From Vibrio cidicii (lineage in GTDB: Bacteria; Pseudomonadota; Gammaproteobacteria; Enterobacterales; Vibrionaceae): a stretch of DNA of 64,000 nucleotides. Position 1 is the first letter of the stretch. The number at the start of each line of letters is the position of its first letter. The stretch is from NCBI RefSeq assembly GCF_009763805.1, contig NZ_CP046804.1, forward strand, positions 2,604,001-2,668,000, read 5' to 3'. Shown piece after piece: positions 1-9,094 of this stretch. A program made the translations under genes and the position numbers. The notes under the pieces are model-generated. The model saw only the letters and a list, made by a program, of their open reading frames with translations. It was not told the origin of the DNA and did not search any database.

Positions 1-60
1 AGATTCAGATTCTGTCATGATTAATAATATTTATGGCGGCTTATTATCCATATTGTGGCG

Positions 61-505
61 TACAGCACAAATTGTTTTTTTGGGGGGAAGGGGGAAGAAG
101 AGAAGGGGCGAGTTTGCTAGGGACTAGATTTCTAGGAAGAGCAAGAGCGGAAGAGAAGGTCCTGGGTTCTGTGGTCCTGTGGTAAAAGCTAAAAGCGGTA
201 CTAGGGAAGAGCAGGGACTAGGAAGAGCAAGAGCAGAAGAGAAGGTTCTGGGTTCTGGGTTCTGGGCCCTTGGTTCTGGGAAAGCAAGAGCGGAAGAAAG
301 ACTGCTCTTTTCCTAGAACCTAGCGACCAAGGAACCAGGGCCGCTCTCGCCCTTCCCAGGACCGCTTTTTCAGGACCACAGAACCGCTCTTAACCGCTTT
401 TCCTGCTCTTCCTAGAACCTAGAACCTAGAACCTCGTACCTTTCCTTCCCTGCTCTTCCTAGTTCCTCGCAACCTCGCCCCTTTCCTTCCCCCCCTTTCT
501 ATGAA
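61..505. repeat. CTAG-rich intergenic repeat block
   Basis: This gene-free stretch is a low-complexity block. Its left half is purine-rich (words such as agagcaagagcgga, gaagagaaggt, actaggga) and its right half is the approximate reverse complement (ccgctcttgctct, cctagaacct), so the block can fold into a long imperfect hairpin. CTAG, normally a rare tetramer in gammaproteobacteria, occurs many times. The same vocabulary returns at 3700-4197, 13561-13890, 48903-48966, 49624-49665, 56065-56275 and 56945-57100, always outside genes. Bases 1-60 are AT-rich with no feature I can name. Confidence 0.8.
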
Positions 506-533
506 TTTTTCTTGACGTAGATTTTGCTCAGTA

Positions 534-562
534 TTTACACATTGTTAATATAACGCTATGCT
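534..562 (+). promoter_or_regulatory. Putative sigma-70 promoter of the 606 lipoprotein gene
   Basis: A TTTACA -35-like box (534-539) and a TATGCT -10-like box (557-562) are separated by 17 bases, about 45 bases upstream of the TTG start codon at 606. It lies directly after the repeat block in AT-rich DNA. A second possible -35, TTGACG near 512, has no well-spaced partner. This is inferred from consensus only. Confidence 0.4.
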
Positions 563-605
563 TGAGGTTGCGTTTGGATCCAATTAAAACAACCGGAGCT
601 TAATT

Positions 606-1547
606 TTGAAAACTAAACTACTAACAGCGTGTGTGGCTGCAGCTTTGCTTGCAGGTTGCGGCAGTGATGGCAAAGATCCACAACAACAAGTTCAAGCATT
701 TGACGGTGCAATTCAAGGTATCGAAGGTACTTATACTTGTACTGCAGATGGCGTAACTGAAACTGGCGCACTACCAAAAACGGCTTACAGTGGCTTTTCT
801 ACGGTAACAACCACTGTAGACTCTCTACTTTTCACTAACCCAAGTAGCTGTACCTTCACCTTTAACCCAACAGCGGGCGCGGTAGACGTTTCTAACGGCA
901 AGTCAATGGCTGATGTTACTCTTACCAAACCACGTGGTTTAGCATCATCAGGCAGCAAGATCGTTGCAACACCATTTACGACTTTGGTTGCTCAAGCTCT
1001 AGATGGTGCAGACTACACCGAAGCGGCTGCAACTCAAGTTCTTAAAGATCTCGGTCTTGATGGCATAACCAACAACACAGGCGTATCTGTTACTGAACTG
1101 ATGACGGATCTTGAAGGTGCTATTGCTAAACTGCAAAACAGTGCGGATGAAAACACTAAGAAACTGGCAGGTCAGTTAACGGCAACGACTCACGTTCTAA
1201 CTGACGTGCTGGTGAAAAAAGGCACTCTAACCTCTACTGAAACTGCAGTTTTGGCGAAAAACCTCGCCGCAACAGTAACTTCATCAAACCCTTTCTACCC
1301 AGCAGCAGGCGCTACGGGTACAGGTGGCAACATTGTGGTTGACGTTAAAGCGACGGTTGATGCTGTTATTGCAGATCCAGCTAAGAAAGATACTATGACT
1401 AACCCAGATATTACTGTCGAAGAAATTCCTGATGATGTTAAGACTGAGGTGGGTAATAGTGAGAGCCCAGCTAAACCTGTTCCGCCACCAACTGGCACTG
1501 GTACTGGCACTGGTACTGGTTCAGGCGGCGGCAGCACTGGCGATTAA
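606..1547 (+). CDS. Putative lipoprotein of unknown function
   Basis: A 313-residue protein starts at TTG 606, preceded by a GGAG ribosome-binding site at about 595. It has a lipoprotein signal: MKTK, a hydrophobic stretch, then the lipobox LAGC with lipidated Cys18, so export and anchoring in the outer membrane are likely. The mature part holds two cysteines near residues 44 and 79, is Thr/Ala-rich, and ends in a low-complexity tail of Gly-Thr and Gly-Ser repeats. I recognise no domain. It is followed by a strong terminator and then by the yjbH-type gene in the same direction. The position next to an exopolysaccharide outer-membrane gene suggests an envelope role, but this is only context. 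Confidence 0.7.
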   Translation: MKTKLLTACVAAALLAGCGSDGKDPQQQVQAFDGAIQGIEGTYTCTADGVTETGALPKTAYSGFSTVTTTVDSLLFTNPSSCTFTFNPTAGAVDVSNGKSMADVTLTKPRGLASSGSKIVATPFTTLVAQALDGADYTEAAATQVLKDLGLDGITNNTGVSVTELMTDLEGAIAKLQNSADENTKKLAGQLTATTHVLTDVLVKKGTLTSTETAVLAKNLAATVTSSNPFYPAAGATGTGGNIVVDVKATVDAVIADPAKKDTMTNPDITVEEIPDDVKTEVGNSESPAKPVPPPTGTGTGTGTGSGGGSTGD

Positions 1548-1570
1548 TTTCTTCTGAAATACGCTTGTTA

Positions 1571-1597
1571 AAGGCACTCTTTGTGAGTGCCTTTTTG
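1571..1597 (+). terminator. Rho-independent terminator
   Basis: AAGGCACTC (1571-1579) pairs with GAGTGCCTT (1585-1593) around a TTTGT loop and runs into a T tract. It sits 24 bases after the stop codon of the 606 lipoprotein gene and before the start of the yjbH-type gene, so the two genes are probably separable transcripts with some read-through. Confidence 0.85.
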
Positions 1598-1630
1598 TTA
1601 TCAAATGGACTCTTTTTCTTAGGATACCCG

Positions 1631-3698
1631 ATGAAGCTTAATCCTATTCGCTTGGCGATGCTGCTGGGCGGTTTACCTTTAAGCAGCGCCGCTCTTTGTG
1701 CGCCTTTATCTGTCACCTCAGCCAATCAGGCGTTTTCTGGCCTCGTTTCTAACCCCCAACGCGCAAGTGATGCAAAGCGGGGACTTTAGTTATACCTTTG
1801 CTCAAGGGGTACCCTTTCGCGGCGAGATTGCTGAGCTGGATGTGCTGAAATTCTCCTTGGGCCTATTCCAAGGGTTGGAAGCCCATGGGCGGATTGTAAC
1901 TAAAACATACAATAAACAATGTTACGTAGAATATTGCGGGATTCGCGACCTCTCCGCATCGTTTAAATACCAGATCCCCAATTTCTACCACCATGACAAC
2001 CTCAAACTGGCCTTTGGTATACAAGATTGGGGCGGTGCGGCCAACAATTTTGAAACCAAGTACGCTGTTGCAGACTACACCTTTGATGCACTGCCTATGC
2101 GTGCCAGCCTGGGTTATGGTTCTTCCACCTTAAACCCACAAGTGATGAACGGCGCATTTGGCGGCGTGGAATACCAACCGTTTGATTTTGTACAGCTTAT
2201 CGGCGAATACGACAGCGTGGCTTACAATGCGATGGTCAAAGTGATGACGCCCAAGGATTTCCTCCCTTACGGCGTGAAAGCCTCACTCGGTTATCAGCTT
2301 TACACCAGCCATGAAAAGAGTGAGCAGCCCCTATGGCAAACCCAAGTGAGCGTACCGCTGGCAGGCAAATTTATCACCGAACCGACCCAAGTCAGCGACC
2401 GCCTCACCCTGCAAGACAAACTCACTATCGCGCAACAACATGCGCAAAGCGCTTCGCTACAAGCACTAAAACAAGCGCTGCTGGACGAGGGCTTTTTGAA
2501 TGTGCGCCTCGGCCGCCACGATGGGCAGTTGATTGTCACACTGGAAAACCGCCGTTATAACCAAAACCAAGTCGATGGCCTTGGCGTGGCATTGGGGATA
2601 GTGTCTAGCTACTACGGGCAAAGCGCGGCAGCAGAGCTCGAACTGACTAACGACAAATTCCAAGTGATCGCCCTGACTAATGGCATTGCGACTAGCAAAG
2701 TAAGCACTTCTGCGCAGTGTTATCGTGATTTTCTGCGCGACAACATCGCCTGTAGCGATCTCGCTTTTGACACCAGTAACCCAGGTGAAGTGCTCGACGC
2801 CGCCGATTGGCAGGGCGAACAACAAGCGTCTGGCTTTGGCCGCGTGCAACTTAGCCTTGCACCAACACTGCGCTATGGCGTGGCGACAGAGTACGGGGTA
2901 TGGGATTACAGTTTAGCTTTAGCCAGTAACGTTTACGCTCCCTTATGGAAAGGCGCGGCACTGGATATTCGCCATGTAACCCCGGTGGCCAACAGTGATG
3001 ATTACGAAGAAGGTGGCTACTGGCAAAATTCGGCCTTTGAAAACGGGGTAGATCGCGTAGTGGCGCACCAAGCTTTCTCCCTACCTTACGGCTTTGGTTA
3101 TCAATTGTCTCTTGGCCTCATTCGTACTGATTATGAAGGTTACACCCATGATCTCGCTTGGCACTCTCCGCAAGGTCACCATTCACTTTCTTACCAGTAC
3201 AGCGATTATGAGCACCGCGATATCAAAGGTCAGGAAAAGTCGGTCAGCTTAGCGGGTTACCACTACTCACGCCCAGAGTGGGATTGGCAATTGGATATTG
3301 TCGGCGGCGAGTTTTGGAACAGCGACAAAGGCTATGAGATCACCACCAACCACTGGTTTGGCGATTTCAACGTTTTTGCTCGTTACCTCAATAGCCAGTT
3401 CGAAGGCAGAGACAAAGAGCAATTTTTAACGCTTGGTGTCGCCTTCCCGATTGATGTATGGAGAGGGATGAAACCGGGTTACCTTCAGGTTCGCGGCATC
3501 GACCAGTTTGATTTCTCACTGCAAACCCGTATTAGTGAAGAACATAACCAACTAAATACTGGCCTTGGCGGCGCAGTCAACTTCCAGCACAGTTTGGAAC
3601 GTCAATATCACAACCGTAGTCGCTATGGCGCGGGTTACTTCGAAAACCAACAGGTACGTTTAAGAAATGCGTATTTAAGGTATTTGGATAGGGATTAA
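1631..3698 (+). CDS. YjbH-family exopolysaccharide outer-membrane protein (frame broken by 1 base at 1745-1749)
   Basis: The natural start is ATG 1631 with AGGA at 1621-1624. It encodes a signal peptide (MKLNPIRLAMLLGG ... ALCA) followed by SANQAFSG. The frame then breaks: removing one T from GTTTC at 1745-1749 gives SGLVLTPNAQVMQSGDF and joins the 666-residue body, for about 688 residues in total. The family (YjbH/DUF940, called WbfB in some Vibrio capsule loci) consists of large outer-membrane beta-barrel proteins linked to exopolysaccharide or capsule export. The body shows the typical alternation of aromatic beta-strand segments and ends in an aromatic-rich strand. The break matches the GAAC/GTTC pattern seen throughout the window, so I consider the gene intact. 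The partner genes of a yjb operon are not adjacent apart from the upstream lipoprotein. Confidence 0.75.
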
Positions 3699-3699
3699 G

Positions 3700-4197
3700 A
3701 GCGGAAAAGAGGGAAAAGAAGGTCCTAGGCCCTGGGGACCTGGGTGCTGGGGAAAGGCAGGGACTAGGGAGAGCAAGGGCGGAAAAATGGTTCTAGGCCC
3801 TGGGTCCTAGGAAAAGCAGGAGCGAGTTTACTAGGGGCAAAGAATAGCAGGCACGAGCTTACTAGGGACTAGATTTCTAGGAAGAGCAAGAGCGGAAAAA
3901 TGGTTCTAGGCCCTGGGTCCTAGGAAAAGCAGGAACGAGTTTACTAGGGGCAAAGAATAGCAGGCACGAGCTTACTAGGGACTAGATTTCTAGGAAGAGC
4001 AAGAGCAAGAGCAAGGGCGGAAAAATGGTTCTAGGCCCTAGGTCCTAGACAAGCAAAAGCGGAAGGAAAACTGCTCTTTCCTAGAACCTAGCAACCTAGG
4101 AACCAGGACCGCTTTTCCTGCTCTTCCCGCTTTTCCTAGTCCCTAGCAACCTTCTTTTACCTTCTTTTACCTTCTCTCCCCTGCTCTTTCCTTTCTT
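3700..4197. repeat. CTAG-rich repeat block with a ~113-bp tandem repeat
   Basis: The 499-base gap between yjbH and the subtilase gene contains no gene. A unit beginning gcggaaaaatggttctaggc and ending in gaagagcaagagc starts near 3779, recurs near 3892 (period 113) and starts a third time near 4017 (period 125, with an extra 12 bases of the aagagc type). The right end turns into the reverse-complement vocabulary (tcctagaacctagcaacctagg), as in the block at 61-505. The two blocks therefore flank the lipoprotein-yjbH pair. Confidence 0.8.
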
Positions 4198-6771
4198 TCA
4201 CCCCAACACCCACCTCATTGCGGCTTTAAACCAAGGGTGCTCTTCTGCCCAGACGACTAGGCGCGGAGACCAATGATAATACTGCGCCACCAGCCAGTCG
4301 CCGCCGGGGAGATTGAGTAATACCTCGTCGCGAAAGTGGCGGTAAAAGGCCAGCGTTTGTGGTTGGTCTGCAAACAGAGACGTGGCGAGAAAGCAGCGAC
4401 TGTCGCTGCGTTTCTCTCCGGCGACCGCGAGAGGGCTGACACTCATTTCGAGCAGGATTTGAAAGCTATCACTTTGCTCTGCCGCGCTTTGCGCATTGGC
4501 GATGGCACCCGTGCTGATGGCGAGACTTTGCCCGCGATTGGTTAAAATAACTTCTCTCTCTCCACTGCTACTGAGCAGTTTGGCTTGGGTAAACTGATAG
4601 TTTGCTTGCTCAGGGCGGAGCAAAATTCCACCTTCCGCCGCGAGCCATTGGCCTGAGAGTAATATGCGTCCATCGGTGATTTGCTGTGCGCCAGAAAGTT
4701 GTGCGGAGGTCAAATCCAGCAATAGCGGCTGACCTGAGAGCGAAACGCCCCAGTTTTCCCCTTCTGCTATGCTGATCAACGCCATTTGCCGCGCTTCGGT
4801 GAGGTTATTTTTTACTGTGATTTGCCCAGTTCGCGCTACATCGGTTGCAAGACGAACTCGGTTGCCCACCACCGCTTGCACTAGATTTTGCGCATCTTCG
4901 ACGATGGCTAAGTCCACGCTCGTTTCGCCGACAAAAAAGCTCACCCACGCCTCTTGCTCTACTGGCACAGGGCCCACTTGGATGACCTCGCTGACGGAAT
5001 CTGATGAGCTTTCACTCAGCGGAGAAGTTAGTTCAAACTCACTGCCACCCACCTCGATGTGATACACCAAGCGCACCTGATAGCTGGCGTCACTGCTGCC
5101 TTCGCTATCGAGATACTGATTGTTCACGCCGCTGACGCTAGCAATCTTCTGTTTGTAGCTGTTGTTACTGGTACGATAGATCTGGTACTCGCTGGCATAA
5201 TCGCTGCCTTGCCAAGTCAGCAGCTCGCCACGTTCAATACTTTGTTGGTAGAGGTTGATGGGCGTAGGAACGTCAGGCAGATACTCAAGCTGCTGCCACT
5301 CTCCGCTCGCGCTTTGCCACTCCAGCCAGCCAGCTGGCATATCCCAATCACTAAAAGAGATCAAGCTATCACTGGATTGCAACGGTGTGAGTGTTCGCTC
5401 ACGTTCTGCCAAAGTACTGTTTTTCGAAGCGCTGCGATAACGCCACGCGCTGACTTCGTCTAAGCGATGCCCGGCGAGACGAAACTCACCAGAAACTCGC
5501 TCAATCGACAGCACTTGCGGGTCAACTGCTGTGATATCAGCAAAATTGGCCACACTGAGGCTACGCCCTTGTCTTACTCGGCTGACCAGTGACGCGCTGG
5601 TTTGACTCTGCTGCACTAAGGCGCTGACAACCGCCCCGGCAGACCAATTAGGGTTTTGCTGCCAAAGCATAGCGCTGGCCGCTGAGACAAATGGTACCGC
5701 CATCGACGTGCCGCTTTCTGTTCTTGTCGCGTTATTCGGCGCTAAGCTAAGAATCTGGGTGCCCGGCGCGGCTAAATCAGCCTTGGCCCAGTTGAAATTA
5801 CTGGTGCTGTTTAGGCGCTGGTTGGCGTTGTCCCAGTTAGCAATGGCTAACATCATCGGCAGTTTGGCGGCAAACTCCGCAGGATAGACATCAAAGTCAT
5901 CGCGTTCTAGATCGAGGCCCGAGTTACCTGCGGCGACAATTTGAATGATACCGAGTTGGTCGGCTTCTTTCATAACATCCCACAGCGCTTGCGAGTATTG
6001 GGTCACCGTCCAAGAGTGGTTGATGATGTTGGCCTGATGGTCTATCGCCCAGCGAATGCCCGTCACTGCATCGGCGATTTTCCCGCCGCCTGTACTGCCT
6101 AAAAAGCGGATTGGCATCACTTGCGCACTGCTACATGCGCCTTGAGCGCTGCTGCTTTCACTCGCCTTGGCAGCGAGAATCCCCGTTACATGCGTGCCGT
6201 GACCAAACGGATCGCTCATATTGGCACTTTGGTTGATCACATCAAAAGGTGCAGAGAAAAGTACATGGCTAAGCGCACCATGGCTGGTATCAACACCAGA
6301 ATCAAGCACCGCGACACGCATGGCATCGCACTGTCGCTCGCTTGCGCTGAGCTGCGAAAAGCCCGCAATCGCTAAGCCATTTTGCACTTCAGTAGCGGCC
6401 TGAGCGGCGCGCAAAAAGCCACTCTTTTGCTGCCGCTCGCTTAGTAGCTGCGGTTCGCTTGGTTGCACTGGGTCTTCTAATTGTACAGGTTCTTCCAATT
6501 GCACTGGCTCTTCCAATTGCAAGAGCGCATCGGGCTCGATATAGCGCACTTGGCTATCGGTGAAAAAAGGCAGGAGGTCAGCTTGCTTGACACTGAGCAG
6601 GCGGTCTTGATCAGCAAAAGTATATAGCGGCGTTAGGTGCGAAAAACGTTCGCTATACCCCGAGTCACTGATGCGGATTAACCAGCTCTGCGCCAACGCA
6701 GGATGGCTAGCCAGCAAAGCCGGGCCAAGCAGAGTAAAAGCAATAACAAAACGGCGAAGAAAGTACGGCAT
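4198..6771 (-). CDS. S8 family serine peptidase (subtilase) with CFI-box-like C-terminus
   Basis: I chose the ATG at 6771 because it opens directly on a signal peptide (MPYFLRRFVIAF ... PALAQ); an in-frame ATG 45 bases upstream is possible. The product is 857 residues. The catalytic triad is visible: Asp157 in AVLDSGVD, His191 in GHGTHVTGILA and Ser356 in SGTSMAVPF, with oxyanion Asn283 in AAGNSG. Between signal and protease domain is a linker with three tandem QLEEPV-type repeats (about residues 84-107). The middle contains fibronectin-like or other beta-domain sequence (about 480-600). The last 65 residues start CFLATS and contain FRDEVLL, QYYHWSP and a basic end, matching the CFI-box-CTERM pattern rather than the GlyGly-CTERM usual for Vibrio subtilases. 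It is probably a secreted or surface-held endopeptidase. A terminator separates it from the upstream lipoprotein gene. Confidence 0.85.
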   Translation of the reverse strand: MPYFLRRFVIAFTLLGPALLASHPALAQSWLIRISDSGYSERFSHLTPLYTFADQDRLLSVKQADLLPFFTDSQVRYIEPDALLQLEEPVQLEEPVQLEDPVQPSEPQLLSERQQKSGFLRAAQAATEVQNGLAIAGFSQLSASERQCDAMRVAVLDSGVDTSHGALSHVLFSAPFDVINQSANMSDPFGHGTHVTGILAAKASESSSAQGACSSAQVMPIRFLGSTGGGKIADAVTGIRWAIDHQANIINHSWTVTQYSQALWDVMKEADQLGIIQIVAAGNSGLDLERDDFDVYPAEFAAKLPMMLAIANWDNANQRLNSTSNFNWAKADLAAPGTQILSLAPNNATRTESGTSMAVPFVSAASAMLWQQNPNWSAGAVVSALVQQSQTSASLVSRVRQGRSLSVANFADITAVDPQVLSIERVSGEFRLAGHRLDEVSAWRYRSASKNSTLAERERTLTPLQSSDSLISFSDWDMPAGWLEWQSASGEWQQLEYLPDVPTPINLYQQSIERGELLTWQGSDYASEYQIYRTSNNSYKQKIASVSGVNNQYLDSEGSSDASYQVRLVYHIEVGGSEFELTSPLSESSSDSVSEVIQVGPVPVEQEAWVSFFVGETSVDLAIVEDAQNLVQAVVGNRVRLATDVARTGQITVKNNLTEARQMALISIAEGENWGVSLSGQPLLLDLTSAQLSGAQQITDGRILLSGQWLAAEGGILLRPEQANYQFTQAKLLSSSGEREVILTNRGQSLAISTGAIANAQSAAEQSDSFQILLEMSVSPLAVAGEKRSDSRCFLATSLFADQPQTLAFYRHFRDEVLLNLPGGDWLVAQYYHWSPRLVVWAEEHPWFKAAMRWVLG

Positions 6772-6934
6772 CCGTGCAATTCCTGTAGTGAAGATATCCT
6801 TTCTATTTATACTCAATTTTTATCTACTTGATGTATAAAAGCCAAGCGGCATAAGGTCATCCGTTTAATAAAAGCCAATGTGAGTAAGCATTTATCTATT
6901 CGGTAGCTATCTGTGCTGTAAAGATCTGCGCTAC

Positions 6935-6975
6935 AAAAAACATCACACCATGCTACGTCGCAGCATGGTGTGATG
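6935..6975 (-). terminator. Rho-independent terminator
   Basis: A perfect 14-bp stem, CATCACACCATGCT (6941-6954) with AGCATGGTGTGATG (6962-6975), closes a 7-base loop. On the minus strand it is followed by six T. It lies 33 bases after the stop of the 7008-9077 lipoprotein gene and ends that transcript, leaving the subtilase with its own promoter in 6772-6934. Confidence 0.9.
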
Positions 6976-7007
6976 AAAACGATAACACGAGTGACTCGAT
7001 ATGTATC

Positions 7008-9077
7008 TTATTCGACGATCACGCCGCCATCGGTGCCGTAATCAATCGCCAGTTCAGAGGCTTCAAGCGTAAACGGCTGAACACACATGGTTGCCGTGGT
7101 GGTGGTGGTGTTAGCCATCACTTCGGTCACAGCTTCGGACAAACCTTCACAGTTTAGCGAGTAGGTATCGATCTGCTGTTCTTGGTCCCACTGTTTATTG
7201 ATGTTGCAGTAACCCGATGAGTAGCCATTTGCGTAGAACACTCCCTCTTCAAACAGCTCTGGCGTACCATCTCCATTAAGATCAACATTTGCATTAAACT
7301 CAGCTTCCAGAGTATTAAGATCATCAATGGCCGCAAGCTCTAAGGTATTTCTGTTTTGCAGATTGGTAATCGAATCTCTCAGCCATTGAACATCCGCCTC
7401 GCTAGCACCATTAGCCAAAGCGGTGTCAATTTCAGCTTGATAGTTGCTGATATTCAGATTGTTCATATCAATCTGGTTTTGATGTCCATTACGATAGCTA
7501 TTGAAGGTTGGATAAAGATTACTGTAAGCGTTTAGCAACAGCTCGTTGGTTGTCCCTGCTACCCAGCGGCTGGTTTCGTCGTCCCAGCGATACTGATTAC
7601 TGAAGCTTACGTCTTCATTGGTCAGCTCGGTACAGGTTTCGCTCGCAGAGGCAACCAAGCCCTCTTGCACGGCAATTTCATTGAGCGCAGCATCGAGATA
7701 TTTGGCTGGCATGGCGCTGCCATCTGTTTCAATCCCTTTCTCTAACACTTCGATAAAGAAACCATTGATGGTATTGCCGCCAACAAACGTATTAGCACTA
7801 CCTTTCAAGGTATCTAAGAAGGCTTTGGCGTAGTTGTTCTCTTCCTGCCAAGTACTCACATCCAGCACTTTAATGCCCGTATCCACGCTCTGACCGGTAT
7901 TTGGATCCCAGTAAGTAATGTTGCGCATGTACCAACTGTTACGCTCTACTTCTTGATCCTCGTCGGCACTCACATGCGCGACACCCATCAAGACAGAGGC
8001 ATTCCAGAACATACGGCTCGGTCTATCTTGCTCTTCATCACTCCAGTCAGAAGAGAAAATTTCAATCTCTTTGGTACCGAGTTCAATAAAAGCACTGTTT
8101 TCGCCAGCCTCATACTGCTGATATAGCCCTGCAATGGTATCGTGACGATACAGATGCTCGACCACTTTTCCTGGCTCAGCCATATTGCCAGTGTCGTGGT
8201 CATCTTGGTTGGCTTGAGGGTGTAGATCAGTCTCACCAGTGCCATCTTGAATTCGCCACACAGGTACCAGCAGCGCCGCAGACGCTTTAGCGTTAGTCAT
8301 GTTGCCCGTTAAGACACCAATTTCACCATTGTCCAACTCCAGCCCGTCGCCTAAAGGGCCAGAATAGCCAAACAGACTTGGTAAATGCAGGCCTAGGATA
8401 TTCCCAGTCAGCCCCAGTGCTTCGGCTGGCGTCTGCACGCCGTCGGTTTCAGGATCCCAATCTTTCTCATGTTCTTGGTTGAGAAGTGAGAGGGCGATAG
8501 GCGTTTGTGCATTCCAAGTCGCAGAGACCCCTTTGAGCGCGACTTGGTGCTCACCTTCCGTGAAGGTGACGTAGCTGACACTGGTTTCACGCAAACCACC
8601 TTGCGCATCATAAAACTGCGCTTCAACTCGGTATTTACCGGGCATGAGATTCACCGATGCCGTTGGCGAGCTGGCACTGAGCGAAGCGGCCACTGCAAAA
8701 CGCTCTTTCATGCCGTTGTTTGGCAGCTCATAACATTCCAGCTCTTCGTCGCCGACCATCACCGTTTGGTTTTGGTTTTCCGATTTATAGTTTTCCTCTT
8801 GGCAAAAACGGTAGGCATCGAGCATATCTTCTGCTTCCGATAAGCTGCCCACATACTGGTTGCGATAAAAATCGACCTCGATTTCACTCGCGCTACCAAT
8901 CCAAGAGGCACCCGCTTCAGGTGCGGGGAACTTGGCCGCCAGTTTTACCGAAGCAGTTTTCTGATCTTGCGTCGCATCGGGGGACGATGCTACTTGGCTC
9001 TCGCCGTTACAGCCTGACAAGCCGATTGCAGCAGCGACAACCACTGCCAATGGTTTAAGTGTGAATAGAGTTTTCAT
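7008..9077 (-). CDS. Putative large surface lipoprotein
   Basis: The product is 689 residues. The N-terminus is a lipoprotein signal (MKTLFTLKPLAVVVAAAIGLSGC) with the lipidated cysteine at 23. I recognise no catalytic domain. The region around residues 125-190 looks like a beta-sandwich (PGKYRVEAQFYDAQGGLRET), and the C-terminal part has an alpha-helical stretch with a DLNGDGTPELFE segment that resembles a calcium-binding dockerin-type loop. The protein ends GGVIVE. The upstream neighbour, 17 bases away and in the same direction, is another large lipoprotein ending GIIVE, so the pair forms an operon and may form a surface complex. Function unknown. Confidence 0.75.
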   Translation of the reverse strand: MKTLFTLKPLAVVVAAAIGLSGCNGESQVASSPDATQDQKTASVKLAAKFPAPEAGASWIGSASEIEVDFYRNQYVGSLSEAEDMLDAYRFCQEENYKSENQNQTVMVGDEELECYELPNNGMKERFAVAASLSASSPTASVNLMPGKYRVEAQFYDAQGGLRETSVSYVTFTEGEHQVALKGVSATWNAQTPIALSLLNQEHEKDWDPETDGVQTPAEALGLTGNILGLHLPSLFGYSGPLGDGLELDNGEIGVLTGNMTNAKASAALLVPVWRIQDGTGETDLHPQANQDDHDTGNMAEPGKVVEHLYRHDTIAGLYQQYEAGENSAFIELGTKEIEIFSSDWSDEEQDRPSRMFWNASVLMGVAHVSADEDQEVERNSWYMRNITYWDPNTGQSVDTGIKVLDVSTWQEENNYAKAFLDTLKGSANTFVGGNTINGFFIEVLEKGIETDGSAMPAKYLDAALNEIAVQEGLVASASETCTELTNEDVSFSNQYRWDDETSRWVAGTTNELLLNAYSNLYPTFNSYRNGHQNQIDMNNLNISNYQAEIDTALANGASEADVQWLRDSITNLQNRNTLELAAIDDLNTLEAEFNANVDLNGDGTPELFEEGVFYANGYSSGYCNINKQWDQEQQIDTYSLNCEGLSEAVTEVMANTTTTTATMCVQPFTLEASELAIDYGTDGGVIVE

Positions 9078-9094
9078 AGTTCTGTCCCTGCCAA

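Noticed and set aside
1295..1725. Minus-strand open frames over the end of the first lipoprotein gene
   Set aside because: They mirror the Gly-Thr repeat tail and the terminator, have no start signals, and encode only low-complexity Pro-Val sequence.
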